From contig NC_088681.1 in assembly GCF_950023065.1 (NCBI RefSeq), positions 37,730,836 to 37,794,835 of the forward strand: DNA of 64,000 bases. The letters run 5' to 3'. The translations under genes were made by a program, and so were the position numbers. This DNA is from Planococcus citri. Taxonomy: Eukaryota; Arthropoda; Insecta; Hemiptera; Pseudococcidae. The notes beneath the pieces are model-generated. The model was not told the origin of the DNA and searched no databases. It was given only the letters and a program-made list of their open reading frames with translations. This document shows positions 35,703-45,836 of the stretch, piece after piece (the stretch's first letter is position 1; each line of letters starts with the position of its first letter).

Positions 35703-36821
35703 CACAGTGGTCCGAAATAAAGAAGTAGCGGCCAAAATTCAAAAAATCCTCAGATTGAAGAAGTCTCAAAAGTTGATTACGAATATGTAGTGGTTTTCTA
35801 CATTATATTCCACGTCCCTTTCTGTGATTTCAAACACTTTTCCATTATTTTGCTTGCCTACAGAAATGAATGAATTGAGGTACCTCAAAATAGCCAAAAC
35901 AACTGCTAACTTCAAAATGCTGTAAAACATGTCAATTTTAATTTTTTTCGAAACTTTATGGGTTTATATCAAAATATGGACATTTTTGAATATAAAAATC
36001 GTTGATTCCATTTTTTCAAAAATATTTTAGTTTCTACCATGCTCATTACAAAAAAACTCATTTTTTTTGTTATTTTTGAGGTAAAAGTTTTTTTTTAAAA
36101 AAACGCAAGCTAGAGCAGTGGGAAATATCACATCCCTGGGGTACTATGGCATGTAAAGAAAAACACCCTTGAAAAATTTGCTGCCCCAACCTGCCCCATT
36201 TGAAGAAATTGCTATGCAAAGTTGCATAAATGCTGTTTTTCCTATTTTTTAAAAAACATTTTCAGATAAAAAATTACTAGGGGAATATGAATACTAAAAT
36301 GGACTTTAGCGACCCAAAAAAAACATATTTCGATACCATCGCGGATTTTTCAAAATTTCATGTTTTGGACCATCCCCTCCCCCCTTTGAGGGCTCATTTT
36401 GAGGTTAGGGGTAAAATAAATGCCAAAATCGACTTCAGCGACCTAAAAAACCCCCATATCCCATAGCGATCCGAAAAAAATACATATTTCGATACCCATC
36501 TCGAATTTATCGAAATTTGATGTCTTGAACCACCCTCTTCCCCCTTTTGGGGGCTGATTTTGAGGTTAGGGAACAAACAAATGTCAAAATCGACTTCAGC
36601 GACCTAAAAAACCCCCATATCCAAAATTTTACGGATTTTGCTTTGAAATTCGATTTTGCACCACCCCCTCCCCCCCCCTTTGAGGGCTCATTTTGAGGTT
36701 AGGGGTAAAATAAGTGCCAAAATCGACTTCAGCGACCTAAAAAACCCCCATATCCGAAATTTTACGGATTTTTCTTTAAAATTCGATTTTTGGCCGCTAC
36801 TTTTCATTTCGGACCACTGTG
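35703..36821. mobile_element. 1,119-bp non-autonomous Transib-like element
   Basis: Inverted ends begin CACAGTGGTCCGAAAT (35703-35718, and reversed at 36806-36821) and remain similar for about 35 bp. A 5-bp duplication, CGTAG, lies at 35698-35702 and 36822-36826. A 5-bp duplication together with CAC-GTG-type ends is characteristic of Transib transposons. The interior has no transposase and carries three copies of a CGACTTCAGCGACCTAAAAA unit near 36430, 36590 and 36725. Confidence 0.75.
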
Positions 36822-38306
36822 CGTAGTAGCCACTTTTTGTGCGGTGCCATCTTCCTCCTCTAAAATCTTCAGTCGCGATTTTAAGTCTTTCGCAACATTC
36901 TACCCTTTCGGCGGATTTTCCCCAATCGATTAAGATCGAATTGTATTTTTTGATCTTAGCATCAATTTCAAAATCACCCACGTAGGGTACCAGAGAAATA
37001 CGCGTAAGTTCGACGTTCGGTTTTAATCCGTCGACAAATTTTTTCACTTCTTCTGCTACTTCTTCGGGTAACCGGTTTCGATTTTGAAAATCTTCAAAAC
37101 CACACTCAATATAATAATGTTTCTCGGTCGTAGGTGGGCAGTTATCAAGGAAACTTTCCAACGTTGATTTTGGCGCAACGTATCCGGCTATGTCGTGTTT
37201 TATGTAATTCGCGACCGCACCTAACACTCCGTTGCCCAGTACTAGCCTGTGTCTCCAGTATAATTTATTTTCTTCGAAATTGTAGGTCCAGTTTCAAGTT
37301 GGCAAACGAATTTTCTTATCCGTTGGGACTAGAGTTTTTTTCAATTCCTCATTCCGATCTTTGAGGTCGTTGTTTTTCCTCATTAATGATTCAAATTTCT
37401 CTTTTAATGAATCATACTTCGTTTTAAATTCGAGTGCTTTTAATCTTAATGACCGTTCGTTTCTTTCTGTTTCAGATGAAGTGAAACTTGGTGGCGAATA
37501 CACCAACGAGGATTTCACCGGTCGCTGTTGTATTTTGTCATCGTCGGAGTCGAATAATGATTCGACATGTTTGTTCTGGTTTGCAGTCAACGACGGCGAA
37601 ACATTTTTGGCAGATACCTTCGGCAATGGTACTGGTGACTTCGGAGGTTTAGCAGTTTTGGCGGTTGCTTTTGTCGTTGGTTCGGATTTTTTCTCGGTGG
37701 CTTTCGATTGTTTCTCGTTGCGCTTTGCTTTTTTGTGCGCTTAGACTTCTTTTTAGTTGACTTGGGTGAGTTTGGTTTTTTAGCTTTTTTCGAAGTTTTT
37801 TTCTCTTTTTTAGTAGTTTTTCTCTTTTTAGCCGGCGGTGATGATTTCGTTGAGCTTTTACGTTTTTTGGGAGGAGTCGTGCCAATAATTTTGGGTATTT
37901 TGAAATTAGAAACCTTACCTTCGTTTTCGACGACGGGTATCTCTTCGAAAGAAGCACCAGCGATTTGCATCGAATGGCGGCGGATCTGCGGCGTATTTTG
38001 GGGCGAATCGTCGGTCTCGGACTTCAAAAGCTTGTCTTCGAGTTGCTTAGCTGCTATCTCGTCGGTTTCATCTGGCTCGGATAATGATGTCGAGCTTGGA
38101 GATTTCGACGGTGACGACGACGATCGGTTCGACGAAGAGGACGACGACGATGATGACGACGACGACGAACTCGACGAAGAAGAAGAAGAAGAGGACGACG
38201 ATTGCGAGTCAGCTTTTTTAGACTCTTGATATGGTGACGGTGATTTTTCCCGTTCATTTACCGGCTATACATTTAACGATTGGTTATTGTTCGATTCGTC
38301 GTCCAT

Positions 38307-38847
38307 ACTAGCAACAGAAAATTACAAGCCACGTTTTATCGATCACGTTTTATTTGGTAAGTTTTTTATTTTTAATTGAATTATTTTTAAAATTAAATGG
38401 TTATTAGCTTTACCTTGTAGATTTATTCGACGAATTGATCAGCTTATAGAACTAATTGAGTTCTTTTTCCAGAATTAACACGTAGGATTGGAACCCAATT
38501 TGGCGAGCACGTTTTCACGATGCAGATTTCGGTGCTGAGCAATTTTTCACGCTTTTTTCGCGAAGAAGAATCAATTTTATTACTCAGAGGTAATTTTAAC
38601 AGTTTTTAATCACGATGTGAACAATAATTGCGCTTTTTAACACTTTATTTGCAATAATTAATTAGTAAAAAAAACTTTTCACTTTTCAACTTGCACGAAA
38701 CGTATATGTGAGCTACTAGGTAGGTACCTATTTCACTGACACAAGGCAAATGCAACGTTGTTGCGTTCTGCGTTCGGTTCGTGGTGGTTTACGTTATCAT
38801 TGGGACTTGGGAGGTGGTTTTTTCCCATTGTTTGAGTTTTTCATAGT
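38307..38847 (-). other. Spacer between pol and the third ORF
   Basis: About 540 bp of AT-rich retrotransposon backbone with no long frame. It could hold the acceptor for a spliced subgenomic RNA of the third ORF; I cannot define one. Confidence 0.35.
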
Positions 38848-41800
38848 TTATTCCCAATAACAAAAGATAGATTTAGCTTGTTCCATACTGAGTACCTTTT
38901 GGATGAGGTGGGATTTTACTGCCTTGGTAGCGTCTGTTGTTTTACATGTTGATAGGCACAGAACACTAAGTTCGTGTAACCTATCTTGTGTAATCTGATC
39001 GCTTACTTTTTGCAACCAGACTAAATCTTTCTCATCTTGACTTCTCAGTATGGTATGAATTTCTTTGACTTTTTTAGCAATTTTTATTTTTTGATCTTGT
39101 TCTCTTTTTTCTCTAATTTGTTTTTGGCGTTCTTGGATCAAAAGTTTTCGAGCTTTTTTCAAATTTTTCAAATGCTCGTGCAGTACAGGGTCAAGCTCCC
39201 TATTTGGTAATTTAAATAACCATTTACCAGTTGCTTTGTAATGGTTATGTGCTAGTTCTTCTTCTTTTAATTTTTGTTCTGCTCTTTCTTGTAATTCTTT
39301 CATCCTTCTTTCTTCTTTCAAAAGCATATCAAAAAATGCATGCTCATCATCAATTTTTTCCTCAATTTTTTTCTGTTCTTTTCTTTCGGTTAATCTGGTC
39401 CTGTCATAAATTCTTTCTTGGAAGGGACGTTCGTCAAAGATGGATTTATAACGAACTTCATCCTCCAACATTCTTAATTGTTTTTTATTTACAAATGGGG
39501 TCATTTGGCGTACGTTGGCGATAGGCCTATCTTCTTGTTGAGTTGATTTATAATTTTGGACTCTATAACAGTTGGTATGTATTTTATATAGGATAACGTA
39601 GGGTCCCTTTCTTTTAGGATAAAGTTTACCGGATACCATTTTATTGCTATCGCTTTGGCAATGGGTGTCTAGCATCACGAGGTCACCGACCTCTACTCTT
39701 TTTGCTACGTCATCGTTTTTGTTAAATTCTTGTTCATCTTTAATAATTTTTTCGTGATTTTTGAGTCTGATGTAGGTACCTATCTTTTCCATTTTGGTAT
39801 TCGGATTTTCGCGTAGAATTACTTCTAGCTCATCCTCATACACAGCAGCCTTAGCCAAACGGTCTGCAATGGCATTTCCATAATCGTACTTATGCCCCTC
39901 TACATACTTGATCTCGATATGCTCAAATTGTTTTTTCAATTTATCAATTTTTTCTAAAATTTCTCTGTTCAAAATTTCTTTTCCATTGCTTTTCCAATTT
40001 TTTGCAATGTACTGCTCGGTTCTTTTTATAGTATCGATTGCATATCGAGAATCAGTATTAATTTGCAATTTTTTATGATCAGTTTTTCTCAAAATTAATT
40101 CCATGGCCAATTCAATCGCCGTCAATTCAGCTACATTGTTGGTATTTTTTTCTACGTTTAATTTATGGCTTACATTCTTTTTACCATAAGGTTTGAAACA
40201 GATTCCGATGCCAGCAACCGCATCATCGTTACCATTTCGAGTACATGCCCCATCAGTATATATATGAACGACCCCTTTTTCGATTAGAAGGTCCTCGTCC
40301 TCTATATATCGATCATTTTGAATGTTGTCGAACGGTATGTAATCCAGCATCTTGGTCAATTTTTCTCTTAATTTGGAATATTCGCCATCTAAATCATATT
40401 CCTGCATTTCAAATACTTGGGGGTCGGGTTGTTCATTAAATGCCCCAATAATTTCATTTGGGGTCAGACCAAACTCAGTTGGCAGAAGGTTCATGACCTT
40501 CTCTGAATCACGGATATATTTATCCCAATTTTCATGGGTGTAGTGGTGTTCGTCTTCAAATTGCTCATTTATTGCAATTCTGAGCAATGTCCCCAATTCT
40601 CTCATCGTACGCTCACAGGAATTAGCTGGAGCATTGTACGGTGCAATATGTGTACATTTTATTTTATTTTTTTCACAGGTGTCTTTCCATTCTTGGGAGA
40701 TAAATTGGGGTCCATTGTCAGTAGTAATAGTTTGCAATTTATGCCCCAATGCTGCCAATTCGTCGCGAATTCTGAGTAATAAATCAGTGCAGCGTTCGGT
40801 GGTCATGTCGGGGGCATCATAGAACCAAGTGTAATGGCTAAATATATCCTTGCCAACAATGACCGCTTTAGAGCCGCCTTCTCTATTCGGCAATGGACCA
40901 AAAATGTCCATTGTTACGAGTTCGCCGACCTCTTTGGCTACAATTTTAGAATATTGAGGATATTTTTTAAATCCATAAACTTTATTTGTTTTGCAAGTTC
41001 TGCACACATTTAATAATATTTGTATGTGTTTTTTAGCATTGGGGAAATAATATGTTCGTTCGAAGATGGTGGCAAGCCTGGCACTGCCAAGATGACCATA
41101 CCAGTGATGCAGATAGTTCACTACTTCAGCAAACAAATTTTCAGGTAAGACCACCATGTCCTGCCTTTTTACTTTTCGATATAAAACACCATTTTTAATT
41201 ATGTATTTGTCTTTCAAATTTTTAATTTTGCTGTTTACTGCCTTTTGTCCGCGTACCTCTACTTTTAACTCCACTTTCCCGCTCCTCAGGACTTCTTTAA
41301 TTTTACTCAGGTTGTCATCTAGGTCCTGACGGACTTCAATCATTTCTAGAGCATTTCTAAGGTTGGGGGGAAGTTTTTGTCGCGTAAAAGAATACTGGAT
41401 CAAATTGCAATGCAAGGTCACTTCGGGGGGCATAGGGTCGAAATACCTTTTATGGTCTTTTTTGATCGAAAAATCGATATTAAAACTGTTCAAAATTGTT
41501 ATCCAGTATGCTGCTTTGATATGCATTTGCCCCACTGAACGTATTTTGTTTACCATTGTTTGCATACTGTGAGGTACATTGACCTTTCGACCTATTAGCC
41601 AAATTTGACATTTTTTTAATACAGTAATTAAGGCCAAAATTCTTTTTTCAATTAATGAGTAATTTTTTTGGTGTTTTTTCAGGCATGAACTAACGAACAT
41701 GACGATGTTGTCGTTGTTTTCATCGTCCTTTTGATAGATGACCGCATTCACCGTATCATTGTCATGGGCCACTTCGATAAAAAATTCGCGGTCTGGATCT

Positions 41801-44601
41801 GGAGCAGTAAGTTCAAATTGTTGGCAAAATGCCTCGTACAATTGGTCAAACGCTCGCATATGTTTTTCTCCCCATTCCCACTTGGTATCTTTTTCAAGTA
41901 GGTCAGTCATTGGTCTTAAAATTGTTTGGTAATTTTTTATAAATTTGGAGTATAACATAGTTAGGCCAGTCAACTGTTGAATGTGTTTTTTCTCTTTTAA
42001 CACTACTCCATTTTTCCTTTTTTGATAAAATTTATTTCTAAATTTTTCTAATTTTTCCAATTTAATTTGCTGCTTTGCAATTTTATTTTTATCCAGTACA
42101 TAGCCCAAATGATCGATTTTTTCTTTAAATAATTTTGTTTTATCGGCGTTGAGTGTTAAACCAGCCGCTTGTAGACGTTTTAAAAATTCAACAATTGCTG
42201 CAATATGTTCTTCAAAATTTTTCGATTTAATTCTGGCATCGTCTACATACAGGTCTAGGTCTTTTAGACCATACAAAATTTTCCTGAGCATTTTAATAAA
42301 ATAGGCAGCAGCAATTTTTACTCCAAATGGCATTCTCATATATTCATAGGTCTGGCCATCGACCTTAAATGCCAAAAATTTCCAAAAAGCTGGGTGTACT
42401 CTCATTTGCCAGTAACCACAGTTAAAATCAAAGGTGGATTGGTATTTTACTCCATGTCCACTATGTACAATTTTATCCAAATTTGATGCCTCGTTAGGGT
42501 CATCTTCAAGCAACATATTCAAAATTGGGGGATCTATACATATGCGAACTCTGCCATCAGATTTTTCTCTGACTAATGTACTACTGACGTATTTTGAGTC
42601 AGAGGGCCGAGCAATTTCATTTACTAACATTCGATTTAATTCTTCAAAAACTTTATGCTCGTTGTGTTTGCTAGGTATAAAATTGAGGTGCTTCCAATCA
42701 ACAGAATCTGGATCGAATTTCCATTTTAATTCGTACTCTTCAGTTTTATCATACCCCACTTCATCTCGCCAAACTCCCCCATAAGGAGAAATTTGCTCGA
42801 TGGTGTACATTTTTCGATCGTACGTGAGGTTGGAATTACGAATTTGGCGAATAATTTGGTCAAATCTGTTTTTTGGAGTTTCCACCGTTTCTTCATATTT
42901 CTCTTCTACTTCGCATACGTGGACTTTTACTTTTTTAACTCCATGTATTGCGTGTAAACTGTCTGCTACGAATTTCTTATACCTTTTTTCTGGTAATTTT
43001 TTACATTTTGCTCGACCTTTTTCCGTCGACGCTTCAATTCTTTCCAATTTCATGGTATCTCTACCAATTAGGAATCCACAAGGAAGGGTTTTTACGATGT
43101 AAAATGGAATTACACACTCGATATCTTTAAAATGCATTTTGATATTAACTGAAAATGGGAATGTACTTTCTTTTTCCCCATTTGCCACAGTAATTACTAC
43201 CCTATGCTTTGGAATTGCATATTCGATCGATTCTTTTTGTCTTTTTTCAATAACTTGCATCAATCTTTCGCTGATTAAATTTACTTCTGCACCTGTATCT
43301 AGCAAACCGCAAAATTTTTCGCTTCCAATTTTCCATTTAATTACACACGTATTAGGTGGTTCAATTTCTTCTTTATTTTTTTCAGATTCCGCAGAATTTG
43401 CTGATTTTTGGTTGACTGGAAGATCGCTGCTGGTGTTGCTGTCTACTTGGGTTTTTTCAACTTCAGCTGCTAGTACTTGTCGAGGTGATTCGATTAAATT
43501 ATCGGTTTGTACTGCTTTATTCGATGTTTTGTTATTGATTTGCTTTTCTTTTTCAGCTTCTTCGAACGCTGCCATGCATTTTTGGAACGACCATGGTTCA
43601 TTCGTTTGCTGCTGAGTGGAATTTGCCACTCCTGGATTGGCCGCTGGAATTGAAGCTGTTGGCTGTTCAATTGGATCGTTCGGTGGTGTAATTATTATTT
43701 TAGGTATATTTAATACGCTTGTTTGAGTTGTTACGTTGTGTTGTGCATTTTTATCGATGTGTTTTTCGCTTGATTTTGCATTTTGTTGTTGTTGTCTTTC
43801 CATGTATTCCCCTCCTTGGTCCTTGTATTTTGAATTTTCGAAAATTTGCGTCTTGGAATTTAGGGTCGTAGCATTTTTTGGAACTACTTTTTTCGAATTT
43901 TTAAATTTTTTATTTTTATTCTTTTTTCTTCGATTTTGGGAGTCTAACTTCGCGAGTAAAATTTCATAATCGATTTGTTCGATCTCTCGACCCTCGATAA
44001 TTTGTTCTACTTCGCGAACCAATGCTACGTGGCATGGTTTTAACATGTATTTTTTCATAGGTGGTTTATTTGATCGATGATTTTTCTCAAATAAATGCCT
44101 ATTAATTTTAACATTTCCAAATTCAGTTTTTTCGATCGCGTTAGCATGATTTTTACAAAGAAAAATATCAGCTTGAGACGTTAGGAGGTGGGTTTTTGTA
44201 ATTTGAGTGATTTTTTGAAATAATCTGCGCAAGGCAAGATATCTTTTCAACGTTTTCGCATTTTTTCTCTCTTTTACATAAGGTAACAGTATAGGAAAGT
44301 TGACATAAATATTTTCACCGCCATTTTCGCGTATATGGTCGATAGTATCGACCATATATTCTTCAATGTAGGCGAAGGGAGCGAAGAGATCGTTGACTTC
44401 GTCTTCCCCAATCGATAAAATTACATTTTTGTTGAAATTTTTCATTCTTTTAATATACAGCCAATGCTGCTCAATTGTTCGGTTGTTTGAAATTCGATTT
44501 GCCACTGCGCCTTCTCCTATTCGGTCGTATATTTCATTTTTTATTTTATACGTCCTACCCCCACCTCTCGTTGCAGTCTTTTTGACCACATACATCGTCA
44601 A
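38848..44601 (-). CDS. pol: Retrotransposon Pol polyprotein with two RNase H domains
   Basis: The open frame is 1,917 codons. Residue positions are approximate. N-terminal region 1-300 of uncertain identity; aspartic protease with LLDTGAEVN at 435; reverse transcriptase with MPFG and YVDD at 783; first RNase H 935-1045; integrase zinc finger HWYGH...CRTC from 1161; integrase core with Asp 1230 (VTMDIFG), Asp 1291 (TTDNGPQF) and Glu about 35 residues later (CERTMRELG). Then comes a second RNase H 1443-1587 (TDGACTRNG, AELTAIELAM, NTDSRYAI, GH...IADRLAKAA), followed by a GPY/F module (KLYPKRKGPYVI) near 1656 and a charged, coiled-coil-like tail of about 250 residues. The first RNase H lacks the expected TDH Asp. 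It overlaps the gag stop in the -1 frame. No lesion is visible. Confidence 0.93.
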   Translation of the reverse strand: MTMYVVKKTATRGGGRTYKIKNEIYDRIGEGAVANRISNNRTIEQHWLYIKRMKNFNKNVILSIGEDEVNDLFAPFAYIEEYMVDTIDHIRENGGENIYVNFPILLPYVKERKNAKTLKRYLALRRLFQKITQITKTHLLTSQADIFLCKNHANAIEKTEFGNVKINRHLFEKNHRSNKPPMKKYMLKPCHVALVREVEQIIEGREIEQIDYEILLAKLDSQNRRKKNKNKKFKNSKKVVPKNATTLNSKTQIFENSKYKDQGGEYMERQQQQNAKSSEKHIDKNAQHNVTTQTSVLNIPKIIITPPNDPIEQPTASIPAANPGVANSTQQQTNEPWSFQKCMAAFEEAEKEKQINNKTSNKAVQTDNLIESPRQVLAAEVEKTQVDSNTSSDLPVNQKSANSAESEKNKEEIEPPNTCVIKWKIGSEKFCGLLDTGAEVNLISERLMQVIEKRQKESIEYAIPKHRVVITVANGEKESTFPFSVNIKMHFKDIECVIPFYIVKTLPCGFLIGRDTMKLERIEASTEKGRAKCKKLPEKRYKKFVADSLHAIHGVKKVKVHVCEVEEKYEETVETPKNRFDQIIRQIRNSNLTYDRKMYTIEQISPYGGVWRDEVGYDKTEEYELKWKFDPDSVDWKHLNFIPSKHNEHKVFEELNRMLVNEIARPSDSKYVSSTLVREKSDGRVRICIDPPILNMLLEDDPNEASNLDKIVHSGHGVKYQSTFDFNCGYWQMRVHPAFWKFLAFKVDGQTYEYMRMPFGVKIAAAYFIKMLRKILYGLKDLDLYVDDARIKSKNFEEHIAAIVEFLKRLQAAGLTLNADKTKLFKEKIDHLGYVLDKNKIAKQQIKLEKLEKFRNKFYQKRKNGVVLKEKKHIQQLTGLTMLYSKFIKNYQTILRPMTDLLEKDTKWEWGEKHMRAFDQLYEAFCQQFELTAPDPDREFFIEVAHDNDTVNAVIYQKDDENNDNIVMFVSSCLKKHQKNYSLIEKRILALITVLKKCQIWLIGRKVNVPHSMQTMVNKIRSVGQMHIKAAYWITILNSFNIDFSIKKDHKRYFDPMPPEVTLHCNLIQYSFTRQKLPPNLRNALEMIEVRQDLDDNLSKIKEVLRSGKVELKVEVRGQKAVNSKIKNLKDKYIIKNGVLYRKVKRQDMVVLPENLFAEVVNYLHHWYGHLGSARLATIFERTYYFPNAKKHIQILLNVCRTCKTNKVYGFKKYPQYSKIVAKEVGELVTMDIFGPLPNREGGSKAVIVGKDIFSHYTWFYDAPDMTTERCTDLLLRIRDELAALGHKLQTITTDNGPQFISQEWKDTCEKNKIKCTHIAPYNAPANSCERTMRELGTLLRIAINEQFEDEHHYTHENWDKYIRDSEKVMNLLPTEFGLTPNEIIGAFNEQPDPQVFEMQEYDLDGEYSKLREKLTKMLDYIPFDNIQNDRYIEDEDLLIEKGVVHIYTDGACTRNGNDDAVAGIGICFKPYGKKNVSHKLNVEKNTNNVAELTAIELAMELILRKTDHKKLQINTDSRYAIDTIKRTEQYIAKNWKSNGKEILNREILEKIDKLKKQFEHIEIKYVEGHKYDYGNAIADRLAKAAVYEDELEVILRENPNTKMEKIGTYIRLKNHEKIIKDEQEFNKNDDVAKRVEVGDLVMLDTHCQSDSNKMVSGKLYPKRKGPYVILYKIHTNCYRVQNYKSTQQEDRPIANVRQMTPFVNKKQLRMLEDEVRYKSIFDERPFQERIYDRTRLTERKEQKKIEEKIDDEHAFFDMLLKEERRMKELQERAEQKLKEEELAHNHYKATGKWLFKLPNRELDPVLHEHLKNLKKARKLLIQERQKQIREKREQDQKIKIAKKVKEIHTILRSQDEKDLVWLQKVSDQITQDRLHELSVLCLSTCKTTDATKAVKSHLIQKVLSMEQAKSIFCYWE

Positions 44602-44606
44602 TTTCC

Positions 44607-44613
44607 GTTTTTT
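44607..44613 (-). other. Probable -1 ribosomal frameshift site A AAA AAC
   Basis: The minus strand has the heptamer A AAA AAC, in the phase required by the gag frame (AAA and AAC are gag codons), three codons before the gag stop. A -1 slip continues directly into the pol frame (CGG AAA TTG ACG ATG). This is the retroviral type of slippery site. I could not test for the usual downstream stem or pseudoknot. Confidence 0.75.
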
Positions 44614-45836
44614 GAACCCCCAGGCTTAGAATTTTGATAAAAAAGTTGCTCTGGGGTTGGTTGGGGAATTGATTGGGAGTTAGGTGCTTGAGGTGCTTGA
44701 TTTTGGGGAGTACCATTTTGCATATTTTGAATGCTTAACTCGCCTCTAGCACCTTGACCGGTTGAATTGAATTTTGGAGGGGGTTTTCTCCATTGTGAAT
44801 CCGGTACATACGATCCATAATTTCCTCTTCCTCGATAGTTAAAATTTCTAACTCGTACCTCGTGGAAATTGGGTATAAAATTTTTACCTTTGTAATTTGA
44901 AACTCTTGGTTTCTCTTGTTGAATTTCTCTGGCTTCTTCTGTTACTTGGGGATCCGTTTTCTGATGGAAATTTGTATGTACGTATTTCGTAGAATGAACG
45001 TACATAGCTAGATATTCATCAGTCACTGATTTCTTTGCCACAGTAAGTTTCTTCACGAGGTCTTCCTTAGTATTCAACTCTTCGAGGTTCATTTTATTTT
45101 GGATTGCATGGGGGATTTTTTCGAGAATTTTATCAATGATTTGCTCGGCTGTTAGTTTGGTAGCCGCTAACGTATCATACCACATAGAAAAATATTCGAT
45201 ATAGTCGGCCATTGTTTTTATTTTTTCGACATTATCGGTTCTAAAGTACTCAATGGCGGATTGTTTCGCCGTTTGGTCCCAATATAGATTTAAAAATTGC
45301 GGTATTAATTTTTCTAATTCTTCCCCTTCTTGAATTTTGGTTTCCCAAGCTTGTGTTTTATACTCTACACAAGAAATAAATAACATGCGACGATTTACAG
45401 GGCTTAGGTTTTGCTCAATCTCTTTTGTTTGAAATTGTTTAACAAATCTGACCGGATGGTGTATCATTTTCTGAGTGAACATCGTAGCACTTTTTCTGAA
45501 AAGTTCAATAAAGACCAATTCAGATGAAGATTTCTCTCCTCCTGCCTGTGCCACTCTCGCTTCAGCACCTTTCAACAAGATATCTACGGTCTTTTTCATT
45601 TCTTGTTCATTGTTTTGCCACATAGTAGTACTTTCAGTTTTTAATTCGTCGATGATAGAATTTTTAAAAGATACTATTGCTTCGCCTACGTCTTTATTCG
45701 TTTCAGTACACCATTTTCCCATTAATTCGTTGACAGATTTATCAACCGAAGATTCCAACTCTTTCACTTTTTCATTGTGTTTTGCTAGATAGGTAGCTTC
45801 GATTTCTTTTACCTTCTCATCTAATTTGGTCTTGTA

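Larger units (their letters stand above)
34573..38306 (-). pseudogene. Third ORF of the retrotransposon, broken and carrying two insertions
   Basis: Follows pol on the same strand. From ATG 38306 the frame encodes an acidic start, a long Ser run (about 38100-38200), a Lys/Pro-rich stretch, then a coiled-coil-like segment (37500-37310) and a globular part (37250-36840). Lesions: an in-frame TAG near 38267, a one-base frameshift near 37740 and a TGA near 37292. A Transib-like element (35703-36821) and a hAT-type MITE (34659-35173) interrupt it. The frame resumes cleanly after each. A probable intron runs from about 35597 to 35412 (GTAAAAAT...CCTAG). The C-terminal part is Asn/Gln/Arg/Pro-rich with a very basic RRSRRPRRTY end, like an RNA-binding gag tail. 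No family is recognised; position alone would suggest an env slot, but I see no signal or transmembrane segment. Confidence 0.6.

Noticed and set aside
37708..38229. 173-codon plus-strand frame with a long Asp/Glu run
   Set aside because: It is the mirror of the Ser run and Lys-rich stretch of the minus-strand third ORF.
39231..44629. Many plus-strand frames of 60-158 codons
   Set aside because: All are antisense shadows of the continuous pol frame.
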